From positions 1-62,459 of the forward strand of contig NZ_MWLQ01000032.1 in assembly GCF_010634855.1 (NCBI RefSeq): a DNA stretch of 62,459 nucleotides, in the 5' to 3' direction. Both the position numbers and the translations under genes were made by a program. The DNA comes from Microbacterium sp. B35-30 (lineage in GTDB: Bacteria; Actinomycetota; Actinomycetes; Actinomycetales; Microbacteriaceae). Under the pieces are notes generated by a model. The model ran no database searches. It saw only the letters and a program-made list of their open reading frames with translations, and was not told the DNA's origin. This document shows positions 8,699-17,327 of this stretch, piece by piece; position 1 is the first letter of the stretch; the number at the start of each line of letters is the position of its first letter.

Positions 8699-8725
8699 GG
8701 GGCCTGGCACCCAGCGCCAGGCCCC
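8699..8725 (-). promoter_or_regulatory. Intercistronic hairpin after the binding-protein gene
   Basis: A perfect 10-base inverted repeat, GGGGCCTGGC with GCCAGGCCCC around 7 bases, lies between the lipoprotein stop and the first permease. Hairpins here commonly protect the upstream message and reduce read-through, so that binding protein outnumbers membrane subunits. There is no U tract, so full termination is unlikely. Confidence 0.55.
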
Positions 8726-8733
8726 CGCTCAGG

Positions 8734-10398
8734 TCACCGCGAGCCAATGGTCGCCGCCCACGGGTAGTAGAGGAACGCCACCGACGGTGCCACGCCGGTC
8801 ACGCGGTCGCTCAGGAACACGGTCATCGGCCCCTCGAACAGCGGCAGCCAGGGCAGCTGCTCGTTCGCGATGCGCTGCGCCTGAGCCGTGATCTCGCTGC
8901 GCTGCGCCGGGTCGTCGATCGCGACGGCCTCGTCGACGAGCGCATCGAAGTCCGGATCGCTCCAGCCGCCGTAGTTGCTGAACTCCCCCGTTCGCAGCAC
9001 GCCGTACATCTCGAGAGGGTCGGGGCTCGAGAGATACCAGGAGGTGTAGAAGAGGTCGACGCCGTCGCGCGCGGCCGGGTCCGAGAACAGGGCGGTGTAG
9101 GCGCTCGGGCTCACGGTCTGGATCGTCGCCTTCAGCCCGATCGCCTGCGCGGCCGCGGCCGCACCCTGCGAGATCACGGCGAAGTCGTTGCCCAGAGGTG
9201 CCGTCGCGATGACGATCTCCTCACCTGCCACGCCCGCGTCGTCGATGAGCTTCTTCGCCGCTTCGAGGTCGTACGGATACTCCTCGAGCCCGTCGAACGC
9301 GTCGACCAACGCCGCTCCGCTCGCACCCACCCACACCGACTCGGTGGTGAGCGCGTTCGTGACCTCGCCGTAGCCCTGGACCGCGGCATCCAGGATCCCC
9401 TGCCGGTCCATCGCCAGGAGCAGGGCCTCGCGCACGCGATCGTCACCGAGCGGGCCTTCGAGATCGCTCACGATCAGACTGCCGACGGCCGTGTTGAGCC
9501 CGAAGTAGACGTCGCCCTTGCCGGAGCCCTGCAGCTGCGCGATCGCGTCGGGCGGGATCATCCAGCCGCCGTCCACCTCACCGGATTTCAGGGCGTTGAC
9601 CCGGGCGTTGGGGTCGGTCATGAAGAGCACCTCGACCTCGCCCGCCCGGGCGCGCAGCGCCTCGTCCCAGTAGTCGTCGTACCGCGTCAGCGTCACCGAT
9701 TCGCCGGGCTTCCAGGCGGTCAGCTCGAAGGGCCCGGTGCAGTTCACGAGGCCGGTGGAGTTGCCGTAGTCGGCGCCCTTCTCGGCCAGCGACGCGGCCG
9801 ACTCGACGACGCCGGCCGAGCCGCCCATCGCAAGGTTGAACTGGGAGTCGGGCCGTGTCATCGTCACGGTCACCTCGCGCTCGCCGGTCTGCTCGATCGC
9901 GGCGACGTTCTGGTACGCCGAGTACCACGACGAGCCGACCTCCGGGTCGAGGTGGCGGCTCATCGACGTGACGACGTCGGCGGCGGTGAGCGGCGTGCCG
10001 TCGTGGAAGGTGACGCCCTCACGGATCGTATAGACCCACGTCTCGGGCGTCGGATGCTCGAACGACTCCGCGAGGCCCGGCGACAGCGTGTAGTCGGGAT
10101 TGAGGCGCAGCAGCGACTCGCACACGTTCGCGAGCACCTGGTTGTCGGCGTAGTCGAACGCGTAGGCGTAGTCGAGGGAGTACGGCTCGGAATAGCTCAC
10201 CCAGGTGAACGAGTCGATGTCACCGGACGGCGCAGCCGTCTGGGCGGTGAGCTCCCACTCGGGCGCGGCGGTCGCATCGGGCTCGGCCTCGGCCGGGGTG
10301 CACGCCGAGAGGACGAGCGCGCCCACGAGACCGGCGGCTGCCAGAGCGCCGAGGCGATGGACGGCGGATCGACGGGTGGTGCGTCGAGTGGGGATCAT
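8734..10398 (-). CDS. Oligopeptide-type ABC solute-binding lipoprotein
   Basis: 554 residues with an Arg-rich signal peptide and lipobox LSAC (lipidated Cys33). The body matches SBP family 5: SLLRLNPDYTLSPGLAESFEHPTPETWVYTIREGVTFHDGTPLTAADVV near residues 90-140. Family ligands include peptides, nickel chelates and opines. It is anchored on the outer face of the membrane. The upstream gene encodes a YtcJ-type amidohydrolase, so the ligand may be an N-acylated or amide compound cleaved after uptake. That is inference from gene order. Confidence 0.88.
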   Translation of the reverse strand: MIPTRRTTRRSAVHRLGALAAAGLVGALVLSACTPAEAEPDATAAPEWELTAQTAAPSGDIDSFTWVSYSEPYSLDYAYAFDYADNQVLANVCESLLRLNPDYTLSPGLAESFEHPTPETWVYTIREGVTFHDGTPLTAADVVTSMSRHLDPEVGSSWYSAYQNVAAIEQTGEREVTVTMTRPDSQFNLAMGGSAGVVESAASLAEKGADYGNSTGLVNCTGPFELTAWKPGESVTLTRYDDYWDEALRARAGEVEVLFMTDPNARVNALKSGEVDGGWMIPPDAIAQLQGSGKGDVYFGLNTAVGSLIVSDLEGPLGDDRVREALLLAMDRQGILDAAVQGYGEVTNALTTESVWVGASGAALVDAFDGLEEYPYDLEAAKKLIDDAGVAGEEIVIATAPLGNDFAVISQGAAAAAQAIGLKATIQTVSPSAYTALFSDPAARDGVDLFYTSWYLSSPDPLEMYGVLRTGEFSNYGGWSDPDFDALVDEAVAIDDPAQRSEITAQAQRIANEQLPWLPLFEGPMTVFLSDRVTGVAPSVAFLYYPWAATIGSR

Positions 10399-10461
10399 GG
10401 TGCTCCTCGGGTACGGACGTCGGTGTCGGGTGGAGAACGATCGGGGACGGCGCGTCGTCCG

Positions 10462-12246
10462 TCAGTGGAGGCTCGGGACGGGCGTCCCTATGGCGGGGTT
10501 GCCCAGGTCGGAGGCATCCGGGCTGTCGGCGGTCGGCGACGCCTCGTCGCGGGCGTAGACGCGCTCACCGTCGATCCACGTCGAGACGACCTGACACGCG
10601 TACAGCTCCTCGGCGGGGACGGCGAACGGGTTGGGCTCGACGACGACCAGGTTCCCGAGGTAGCCGGCGCGGACCAACCCGGTGTCGTGGTCGCGGTGGT
10701 TCACGTAGGCGGTGCCGGACGTGTACGCGGCGAGCGCCGTCGCGAGATCCAGCCGCTGGTGCGCGCCGCCCAGCGGCTCGGCATCCGACAGCGGCGCGAC
10801 CCGGTTGACGGCGATGTGCACACCGGCGAGCGGATCGGCGCTCGAGACGGGCCAGTCGCTGCCGCCGGCGAGGCGTACGCCGGCGCGCCGCAGATCGCCG
10901 AACGGGTACTGACGGGATGCCGCCGACTCGGCGAGGAACGGCAGGGTCAGGTCGTCCATCTGGTCTTCGTGACATGCCCACAGCGGCTGCATGTTCGCGA
11001 CCGCCCCGACCGCCGCGAAACGCGGTACATCGGTCTCGTCGATGACCTGGATGTGCGCGAGGTGGTGACGCCCGTCTGTGTCGCCGTTCGCCGCGGCCGC
11101 CGCCTCGACCGCGTCGAGCGCCTCTCGGACGGCGCGGTCGCCGAGGGCGTGGAAGTGCAGCTGGAAGCCGGCGGCATCAGCCGCGATCGCGTACTCGCGC
11201 AGCTTCTCGGCGGGGATGAACGACAGCCCGCGGTTCTCGGTGTGGTGCCCGTGACCGTCGCGGTACGGTTCGAGCATGGCGGCCGTGTGGTTCTCGGCGA
11301 CGCCGTCGACCATGAACTTGATGGAGCCGAGCGAGAGCCGATCCTCATGGCCGAGCGCGGCGATCTCATCGCGGAGGTGGATCATCTCGTCGAGCTGCCC
11401 GATGCCGTCCGCCCGCTCCCACCACTGCGCGCCGACGACGTGCGCCTTGAGCGTGCCCTCGGCGAGCGCGCGCCGGTAGGACGCGAGTCCGCCGGCGATT
11501 CCCGGGAAGTCGCCGACGAGCGCGTCCTGCCATCCCGTGATGCCCTGTGCGAGCAGGTCTCGCTGCGCCCGCAGCAGCCCGGCGTACGCGAGGTCCTCGG
11601 AGACGGTCGGGCGCACGGCGGCGAAGAGGTCGGAGGCGCCCTCGTGGAAGGTGCCCGCAGGAAACCCGTCCGCCTCGCGCTCGATGCGTCCGTCGGCGGG
11701 GTCGGCGGTAGCGGCATCGATGCCTGCCAGGCGCATGGCCGCGGTGTTCGCCCACGATGAATGGTGGTCGCGGCTCGCGAGCAGCACAGGCCGGTCGGGA
11801 ACGATGGCGTCGAGCGCGCCCCGCAGCGGTGCGCCGCTGGCGAAGTGATCCATCGACCACCCGCCGCCGACGATCCATTCGGCATCGGGATTCTCCGCGG
11901 CGTAGCGGGCGATCGTGGCAAGGGCATCGGCGGCGTCCTCGGAGCCCGTGAGGTTGCACTGCAGCAGTTCGACGCCGCCCGACATCGGGTGGATGTGCGC
12001 GTCCTGGAAGCCCGGCGCCAGCAATGCGCCGGCGAGGTCGACGACCTCGGTGTCGGGACCGATGAGGACGGATGCCGCTTCCTCGCTGCACACCGCGGCG
12101 ATGCGCCCGTCGCGCACCGCGACGGCGAGACCCGTCAGCGCCTCGCGGCTGCCCGCAGTCACGAGGTCGGAGCTGAACAGCGCGCCTCCGGTGAACACGG
12201 TGTCTGCGAACGGCGTCTGTGCGTCGTCAGGAACGGCAGCGGCCAC
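10462..12246 (-). CDS. YtcJ-type metal-dependent amidohydrolase
   Basis: 594 residues. The amidohydrolase metal motif is DAHIHP near residue 90. The YtcJ subgroup shows in WIVGGGWSMDHFASGAPLRG, SRDHHSSWANTAAM, LHFHALGDRAVREALDAVE, HLAHIQVIDETDVPRF and GSDWPVSSADPL. No signal peptide is visible, so hydrolysis is probably cytosolic. It is the first gene of a run leading into the peptide-type ABC genes (63-base gap) and is divergent from a TetR gene. Substrates of YtcJ proteins are mostly unknown; some act on N-formyl or other N-acyl compounds. Regulation by the TetR at 12414 through the dyad at 12295-12333 is likely. Confidence 0.87.
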   Translation of the reverse strand: MAAAVPDDAQTPFADTVFTGGALFSSDLVTAGSREALTGLAVAVRDGRIAAVCSEEAASVLIGPDTEVVDLAGALLAPGFQDAHIHPMSGGVELLQCNLTGSEDAADALATIARYAAENPDAEWIVGGGWSMDHFASGAPLRGALDAIVPDRPVLLASRDHHSSWANTAAMRLAGIDAATADPADGRIEREADGFPAGTFHEGASDLFAAVRPTVSEDLAYAGLLRAQRDLLAQGITGWQDALVGDFPGIAGGLASYRRALAEGTLKAHVVGAQWWERADGIGQLDEMIHLRDEIAALGHEDRLSLGSIKFMVDGVAENHTAAMLEPYRDGHGHHTENRGLSFIPAEKLREYAIAADAAGFQLHFHALGDRAVREALDAVEAAAAANGDTDGRHHLAHIQVIDETDVPRFAAVGAVANMQPLWACHEDQMDDLTLPFLAESAASRQYPFGDLRRAGVRLAGGSDWPVSSADPLAGVHIAVNRVAPLSDAEPLGGAHQRLDLATALAAYTSGTAYVNHRDHDTGLVRAGYLGNLVVVEPNPFAVPAEELYACQVVSTWIDGERVYARDEASPTADSPDASDLGNPAIGTPVPSLH

Positions 12247-12294
12247 GGGACCTCTCCTTCGTCATTGAGCGGGGTTGCTCGACGATAGACTGAC

Positions 12295-12333
12295 GTCATC
12301 GTCGATGTCAACGCTGTTGACCACATTGATGAC
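12295..12333. promoter_or_regulatory. Two-tier operator dyad between the amidohydrolase and tetR
   Basis: An inner perfect repeat GTCAAC-GCT-GTTGAC (12307-12321) and an outer pair GTCATC/GATGAC (12295-12300 and 12328-12333) share one centre at 12314. The nested dyad sits midway in the divergent intergenic region, the expected place for a TetR operator controlling both directions. Confidence 0.65.
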
Positions 12334-12413
12334 ACCACCGGTATGCTGGGCGCGTCACGGCGTCGAGCCGCGGCTCCGTGGAACGATGGACGGCGACGGT
12401 GAAAGCGGGGATC

Positions 12414-13100
12414 ATGGCGGCACGCAGCGGAGCGACGTCCGAGAAGTCCGGCGGCAGGCGCCTGGATCGAGCGATGATCATCGCGGCCGGGCTGGAGCTC
12501 GCCGAGACCACCGGCTCGACGACGCTCTCCATCCGGGAGCTGGGCGCCAAGCTCGGCACCGATCCGACCGCCGTCTACCGGCATTTCCGCAGCAAGGACG
12601 ACCTGATGGGCGCACTGCTCGACGAGCTCACGGTGCGCAGCCTCGCCGCCGTGACCGCGCCGCCAGAAGACTGGCAGGACCGCCTGCGCCAGCTGGCATC
12701 CGCCACGCTCAACGAGCTCTCGCGCTACCCGGCCGTCGGCCAGGAGGCCATCGTGCTCACCACGCACGGGCCGGGCGAACTCGATGCGATCGAGTTCATG
12801 CTGGACGCCTTCTCACGGGCAGGCCTTGAGGATGAAGACCTCGTGCAGCATTACGCCCTGATGGCGACGCACGTCCTGTCGTCCGCCGCCGGCGTTGCGC
12901 GGGCGCGGACCGAGCGCGGCTCCCCCTCACCCTCGAGCTCCAGCCCGTGGTTCGAGGGCCCTCTGCTGGTCGACCCCGTCAACCACCCCCACATCGCGCA
13001 GATCTCGCCACAGCTGCTCGCTCTCGAGGATCGCGAGCTCTTCACCCTCGGCGTCGAGTGGATCATCCGCTCCGCCGAACGCTCCGCGATTTCCGCCTGA
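12414..13100 (+). CDS. TetR/AcrR family regulator
   Basis: 228 residues from the ATG at 12414; an in-frame ATG at 12378 is possible but its extension looks unconserved. The N-terminal helix-turn-helix is RLDRAMIIAAGLELAETTGSTTLSIRELGAKLGTDPTAVYRHFRSKDDLMGALL. The C-terminal domain resembles TetR_C type ligand-binding domains and has a Ser-rich loop (SPSPSSSSPW). It is divergent from the amidohydrolase/ABC run, so it most likely represses that run and itself until a pathway ligand binds. Confidence 0.85.
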   Translation: MAARSGATSEKSGGRRLDRAMIIAAGLELAETTGSTTLSIRELGAKLGTDPTAVYRHFRSKDDLMGALLDELTVRSLAAVTAPPEDWQDRLRQLASATLNELSRYPAVGQEAIVLTTHGPGELDAIEFMLDAFSRAGLEDEDLVQHYALMATHVLSSAAGVARARTERGSPSPSSSSPWFEGPLLVDPVNHPHIAQISPQLLALEDRELFTLGVEWIIRSAERSAISA

Positions 13101-13142
13101 GCCTCGGCGGCATGCGCATCTGACCTTCTCGCGCACCGATAG

Positions 13143-13201
13143 TTGACGCACGTCAACCATCGGCGTATAGTTGACCCATATCAACTGTTGACCTACGTCA
13201 A
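13143..13201 (+). promoter_or_regulatory. Promoter with three TTGAC-N4-GTCAA type operators for the MFS/marR operon
   Basis: Three 14-base dyads lie at 13143-13156 (TTGACgcacGTCAA), 13171-13184 (TTGACccatATCAA) and 13188-13201 (TTGACctacGTCAA). The first overlaps a candidate -35 box TTGACG (13143-13148). A -10 box TATAGT (13166-13171) follows after 17 bases, and the second dyad begins at its edge. Binding here would block RNA polymerase directly. The MarR protein encoded two genes downstream is the natural ligand. Confidence 0.75.
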
Positions 13202-13260
13202 CCACTCTTGCGCCGCCGTCGCCGCACATCCTCGAATCAACACCAGCGAGAAGGATTCCT

Positions 13261-15042
13261 ATGGCTACGTCCACCCCCGCGACCGGGCCGGTTGCCACTG
13301 CCTCCGCCGGCAGCACGGACCCCGCCGCCGGCAGCACGAATGCCGACGAGAAGCGCCATCACCGCCAGGTGCTGCAGGCGCTCACCGGTCTGCTGCTCGG
13401 CATGTTCGTGTCGATGCTCGCGTCGACCGTCGTCTCGACCTCGCTGCCCGTCATCGTCCACGACCTGGGCGGCGACCAGGCGGCGTTCACCTGGGTCGTC
13501 ACCGCGACCCTGCTGACCACGGCCATCTCGACACCCGTCTGGGGCAAGCTCGCCGACCTCTTCAACCGCAAGCTGCTGATCCAGATCGCCATCGTGATCT
13601 TCGTGCTGGCCACCGCCGCCGCGGGCTTCTCGCAGGACCCCGGCACGCTCATCGCCTTCCGCGCCGTGCAGGGCATCGGCGCCGGCGGTCTCGCCGCGCT
13701 CAGCCAGGTCATCATGGCCGACATCATCAGCCCGCGCGAGCGCGGCCGATACATGGGCCTGTTCGGAGCGGTGATGGCCGTCGCCACCGTCGGCGGCCCG
13801 CTCCTCGGCGGCCTCATCACCGACACCATCGACTGGCGCTGGAACTTCTTCATCGCACTGCCGTTCGCCGTCGCCGCGCTCGTCATGATGCAGCGCACGC
13901 TGCACCTGCCGTCGCGTCCGAAGGTGAAGGCGCGCATCGACTACTTCGGCATCGTGCTGCTCTCGACCGCCGTGTCGCTGCTGCTCATCTGGGTCACCAA
14001 CGCCGGCAAGGACTACGACTGGTGGAGCATCGAGACGATCCTCATGGTCGGCGGGGCACTCCTCGCCGCCGTGGTGTTCGTGATCGTCGAGCTGCGCTCC
14101 AAGGAGCCGCTGATCCCCCTGACGATGTTCCGCAATCGCACGTTCACGCTCGCGGTCATCGCATCGATCTCGATCGGCATCGCGATGTTCGGCACCTCGG
14201 TGTTCCTCAGCCAGTACATGCAGCTCGCCCGCGGCGCCACGCCGACCGAGGCCGGTCTGATGACCATCCCGATGATCGGCGGACTGCTGCTGGCGTCGAT
14301 CGTGATCGGCGGCCTCGTCACCAAGCACGGCCACTGGAAGCCGTACCTGATCGTCGGCGGCGTGCTGCTCATCGCCGGGTCGTTCCTGCTCTCCACGATC
14401 GAGTACGACACCAACTTCGTGCTGGTCTCGCTGTACATGTTCCTGCTCGGCGCGGGCGTCGGCATGACGATGCAGAACCTCGTGCTCATCGTGCAGAACA
14501 CCGCCAAGCCGAGCGAGATCGGCGTCGCGAGCTCGGGTGTCACGTTCTTCCGCAGCCTGGGCGGCACGATCGGCGTCTCGGTGATGGGAGCCGCATTGGC
14601 GACATCCGCCACCGACCTGTTCGCGCAGCGCACGGACGAGATCGGCGCGGCCATCATGACGCTCGGAGAGAAGGGCGCCGCCATCGCTGCGCAGCTCCAG
14701 TCGGGCACCATCCCGCAGGTGTCGGCGCTGCCCGAGGCGATCCGCGTGATCGTCGAGGACATCTACGCCCAGTCCATCGCCCACTCGTTCCTGATCGCCG
14801 TGCCGCTCGCAGTGATCAGCCTGATCGCGATCATCTTCCTGCCGAACCAGCCGCTCACCCGCATGACGACGAGCGAGCGCGTGCAGGCCAGCGAGGCCGA
14901 CCTCGCGACCGTCTCGGTCGCCGAGGGCATGGACGCACTGACCGCCACGGCGACGGTGAAGACCCAGGCCGAGTCCTCCGCATCCGCTACGCCCGAGCAG
15001 GCGAGCCACGCGGCCGACGAGGCCCGGCCCACCCGGCGCTAG
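13261..15042 (+). CDS. DHA2-type MFS multidrug efflux transporter (14 membrane segments)
   Basis: 593 residues. A soluble Ala/Thr-rich N-terminus of about 35 residues leads into repeated hydrophobic segments. Motif A is GKLADLFNRKLL near residue 96, and motif C-like text is GAVMAVATVGGPLLGGLITD. The length and the WRWNFFIALPFAVAAL block fit the 14-segment drug:H+ antiporter group. It would export toxic organic molecules at the cytoplasmic membrane. The marR gene follows at once, and the upstream operators imply induction by a MarR ligand. An ATG with AGAAGGATTCCT upstream supports the start. Confidence 0.9.
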   Translation: MATSTPATGPVATASAGSTDPAAGSTNADEKRHHRQVLQALTGLLLGMFVSMLASTVVSTSLPVIVHDLGGDQAAFTWVVTATLLTTAISTPVWGKLADLFNRKLLIQIAIVIFVLATAAAGFSQDPGTLIAFRAVQGIGAGGLAALSQVIMADIISPRERGRYMGLFGAVMAVATVGGPLLGGLITDTIDWRWNFFIALPFAVAALVMMQRTLHLPSRPKVKARIDYFGIVLLSTAVSLLLIWVTNAGKDYDWWSIETILMVGGALLAAVVFVIVELRSKEPLIPLTMFRNRTFTLAVIASISIGIAMFGTSVFLSQYMQLARGATPTEAGLMTIPMIGGLLLASIVIGGLVTKHGHWKPYLIVGGVLLIAGSFLLSTIEYDTNFVLVSLYMFLLGAGVGMTMQNLVLIVQNTAKPSEIGVASSGVTFFRSLGGTIGVSVMGAALATSATDLFAQRTDEIGAAIMTLGEKGAAIAAQLQSGTIPQVSALPEAIRVIVEDIYAQSIAHSFLIAVPLAVISLIAIIFLPNQPLTRMTTSERVQASEADLATVSVAEGMDALTATATVKTQAESSASATPEQASHAADEARPTRR

Positions 15043-15053
15043 TGTCGAACACG

Positions 15054-15518
15054 ATGACCTCCCCCGACACTCGAGCGGCGCGCACCGAAGCGGTGCGCGC
15101 CCTCGAGGCGGAGTTCGGCGAGCTGATCAACCGCTTCCGGCGGATCATCACCGAGAATGCGAACCGCGTGAGCCCGGGCATGCTGCCCGGCGCCTACAAG
15201 GTGTTCACCACGATCGTGCGCCGCGAGGGCATCAACCTCTCGGCGCTGGCGGAGGCGCTGACGGCCGACAAGGGCCAGATCAGCCGGACGGTGCGAGAGC
15301 TCGAGCAGCTCGGCCTGATCGAGCGCACCCCCGACCCCGATGACGGCCGGTCGAGCCTGCTCTCCCCCACCCGGTTCGGACTGGAGCGCCTCGCCGAAGC
15401 GCGCGCGCCGCAGGAGAGCCTGCTCGTCGATGCCCTCGAGGAGTGGCCGGTCGACGACATCCTGAATCTCACGCGCTTGCTGCACGCCCTCACCCTGGGC
15501 GAGCGCCCGGCCTCCTGA
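15054..15518 (+). CDS. MarR family repressor
   Basis: 154 residues from the ATG at 15054; a GTG at 15042 touching the MFS stop is an alternative. The winged helix is INLSALAEALTADKGQISRTVRELEQLGLIERTPDPDDGRSSLLSPT. It lies 11 bases after the efflux gene and is probably translationally coupled to it. It is expected to bind the three TTGAC/GTCAA dyads and repress its own operon. Confidence 0.88.
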   Translation: MTSPDTRAARTEAVRALEAEFGELINRFRRIITENANRVSPGMLPGAYKVFTTIVRREGINLSALAEALTADKGQISRTVRELEQLGLIERTPDPDDGRSSLLSPTRFGLERLAEARAPQESLLVDALEEWPVDDILNLTRLLHALTLGERPAS

Positions 15519-15558
15519 ACCGGCTCGCCGCCGATGTCCGCACCGGGTGCGGTCGACC

Positions 15559-16161
15559 CTAGGGCGCCGTCATGACGACGCCGACGAGCGACAGCAGTCG
15601 CTCGACCGCCCGCGCCTCGTACTCGGGGAGCGCCTCGTGCGGGCGGAAGAGCACGAGCTGCTTCAGTCCCTCCATCGCCGCCAGCAGCAGGGCGACCGCG
15701 CCGTCCACGTCGTGGCAGGCGATCTCGCCGGCGCCGACGGCTCGGTGCACGAGCCCGAGGAACAGCCGCTCGGTCTCGTCGAGGAACGCCGCCCAGCTTG
15801 CTCGCACGTCGGAGTCGACGATCGACTGCGCGACCACCTCTGTCGTGAAGACGCGGTTGCCCGCATCGAACAGACAGCTGTGCACCGAGAAGCCGACCGC
15901 CGCACGCAGCTGCTCGAGCGGCGTCGAGGCCGACTCTCGGACGGCCGTCATGTCAGCGCGCCACCGGGCGTAGTAGGCGCGGCATGCCGCGAGGATGACG
16001 TCCTTCTTCGACGAGTAGTGCCAGTAGAGACTTCCCTTGGTCACCCCGGCGGCCGCCGCGATGTCGTCCATGCTCACGCGGTCGATGCTGTGCACCGAGA
16101 ACAGGTCCAGGGCGGCGACGGCGAGCTCCTCGGGCTTCGCGAGGCCTGCGGCGGGGGTCAT
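15559..16161 (-). CDS. TetR/AcrR family regulator of the neighbouring isomerase gene (proposed)
   Basis: 200 residues. The helix-turn-helix is RVSMDDIAAAAGVTKGSLYWHYSSKKDVILAAC near residues 28-60. The C-terminal half (DSDVRASWAAFLDETERLFLGLV, ACHDVDGAVALLLAAMEGLKQLVLF) resembles AcrR-type ligand domains. A perfect palindrome TACCGGCCGGTA lies 20 bases upstream of its start, which suggests autorepression. Two related sites lie upstream of the isomerase gene transcribed towards it, so I propose a small regulon. The inducer is unknown. Confidence 0.85.
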   Translation of the reverse strand: MTPAAGLAKPEELAVAALDLFSVHSIDRVSMDDIAAAAGVTKGSLYWHYSSKKDVILAACRAYYARWRADMTAVRESASTPLEQLRAAVGFSVHSCLFDAGNRVFTTEVVAQSIVDSDVRASWAAFLDETERLFLGLVHRAVGAGEIACHDVDGAVALLLAAMEGLKQLVLFRPHEALPEYEARAVERLLSLVGVVMTAP

Positions 16162-16178
16162 GTGCTCACCCTACCCAC

Positions 16179-16194
16179 CCATACCGGCCGGTAC
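16179..16194. promoter_or_regulatory. TetR operator, site 1
   Basis: CCATACCGGCCGGTAC contains the perfect 12-base palindrome TACCGGCCGGTA. It lies just upstream of the TetR gene start (16161). Two variants of the same 16 bases occur at 17222-17237 and 17284-17299. Confidence 0.65.
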
Positions 16195-16270
16195 AGCTAC
16201 CGCAGCCCGTCACGACCGGGGCGGATGCCGGCGGCCAGGCGTGTGCGCCGGCGCCGGGCCTCCCGCACCG

Positions 16271-17182
16271 TCACACCAGTGCGGCAGGCGACGCGAACAA
16301 CGGCACGCGCTCGGTGAAGCCCACGTGGGCGATCTCCCGGCGCAGCCACGCGAGCGAGTCGGCGAGCATCGGGCCTCCCTGCCCCTCGCACTCGATGCTC
16401 AGGACGCCGTCGAACCCCCGATCGGCGAGCTGCCGCAGGATCACGCGGATGTTGTCGGCATTGACCCCGTCACCGGCGGCGACGTGGCTGATGGCGATGC
16501 CGGTCGCCCCGCCGCGCACGGCGGCGGCCAGCGACTCCGAGACGTCCTTGATGTGAACGTGGTGGATCTTGTCGAGGAAGCGGCCGGCGAACTCGACCGG
16601 GTCGTTGCCGGCGATGAACGTGTTGCCGGTGTCGAGGTTGAGTCGCAGCCACGGGCTGTCGCCGCAGAAGTCGAGCATCTCGCCGAGCGATTCGGCCCTC
16701 GTGGTGAAGTAGCCGTGCACCTCGATGGTGACGGTCACCTCATGAGCCTCTGCCACGCGGATGATCTCGCCGTAACTGCGCTTCATGAGGTCGAGCGCTT
16801 CGCGGTCCGTGAGCCCTTCGGGCTTGTGGAGCCCGTCGGTGGTCGCAACACGGGGACACCCCGCGAGCGACGCCCACGAGATCGCCTTCTGGACGTACGG
16901 CACACCGACGCTCATGCCGTCGAGGCCCGACAGTGGATATGCCGCATCGATCTGCGAGAACTCGACGCCGTAGCCCTCCATCTTGCGGCGCAGCAGCACA
17001 GGGTCCTCCAGCAGCGAGATGTGGGGGAAGTACCCGAGGCCATGGATCCAGCACGCCCCCTCGATCACCCCCGGCTCGATGTAGTGCACATCGTTCTCCT
17101 GCGCCCACACGAGCGCCTGCTCGAAGGACTTGTGGCTGGAGTTGAAGGCATCCGTGTGGAAGCCGATCCCGATCTCGGGCAT
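16271..17182 (-). CDS. Sugar phosphate isomerase/epimerase-like TIM-barrel protein
   Basis: 303 residues of the AP-endonuclease-2-like xylose isomerase fold. Likely metal ligands lie in TVTIEVHGYF (Glu), LNLDTGNTF (Asp), HHVHIKDV (His) and LSIECEGQG (Glu). The stretch CWIHGLGYFPHISL is distinctive. Family members isomerise or epimerise sugars and keto-sugars, dehydrate inososes, or cleave keto-glycosides, so the reaction is open. It has its own upstream region with two TetR-type sites, separate from the Dabb gene before it. A GAGAGAGG sequence precedes the ATG at 17182. Confidence 0.82.
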   Translation of the reverse strand: MPEIGIGFHTDAFNSSHKSFEQALVWAQENDVHYIEPGVIEGACWIHGLGYFPHISLLEDPVLLRRKMEGYGVEFSQIDAAYPLSGLDGMSVGVPYVQKAISWASLAGCPRVATTDGLHKPEGLTDREALDLMKRSYGEIIRVAEAHEVTVTIEVHGYFTTRAESLGEMLDFCGDSPWLRLNLDTGNTFIAGNDPVEFAGRFLDKIHHVHIKDVSESLAAAVRGGATGIAISHVAAGDGVNADNIRVILRQLADRGFDGVLSIECEGQGGPMLADSLAWLRREIAHVGFTERVPLFASPAALV

Positions 17183-17216
17183 GGGAACCTCTCTCTGGCA
17201 ACGTTGCCGGCACGAG

Positions 17217-17299
17217 GCGCAGACCGGTCAGTATGGTCTGTGCACAAGCAGGCGAGCGTGATCCTGCGCCTGCTCGATGATTACCATACTGGCTAGTAC
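17217..17299. promoter_or_regulatory. TetR operators, sites 2 and 3, upstream of the isomerase gene
   Basis: Site 2, read on the minus strand (17236 to 17222), is CCATACTGACCGGTC. It is framed by a larger dyad, GCGCAGACC/GGTCTGTGC (17217-17243, one mismatch). Site 3 (17284-17299) is CCATACTGGCTAGTAC. Both resemble site 1 beside the TetR gene (CCATACCGGCCGGTAC). They occupy the 145-base region that must hold the promoter of the isomerase gene starting at 17182. Confidence 0.6.
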
Positions 17300-17327
17300 T
17301 GCGATTCCTCGCAAGAGGACGGACGGT

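Noticed and set aside
7642..11760. A 1372-codon open frame on the plus strand across the ABC importer and amidohydrolase genes
   Set aside because: It is antisense to five genes with clear family motifs. Its translation is Arg/Glu/His-rich low-complexity text, the usual shadow of high-GC codon bias.
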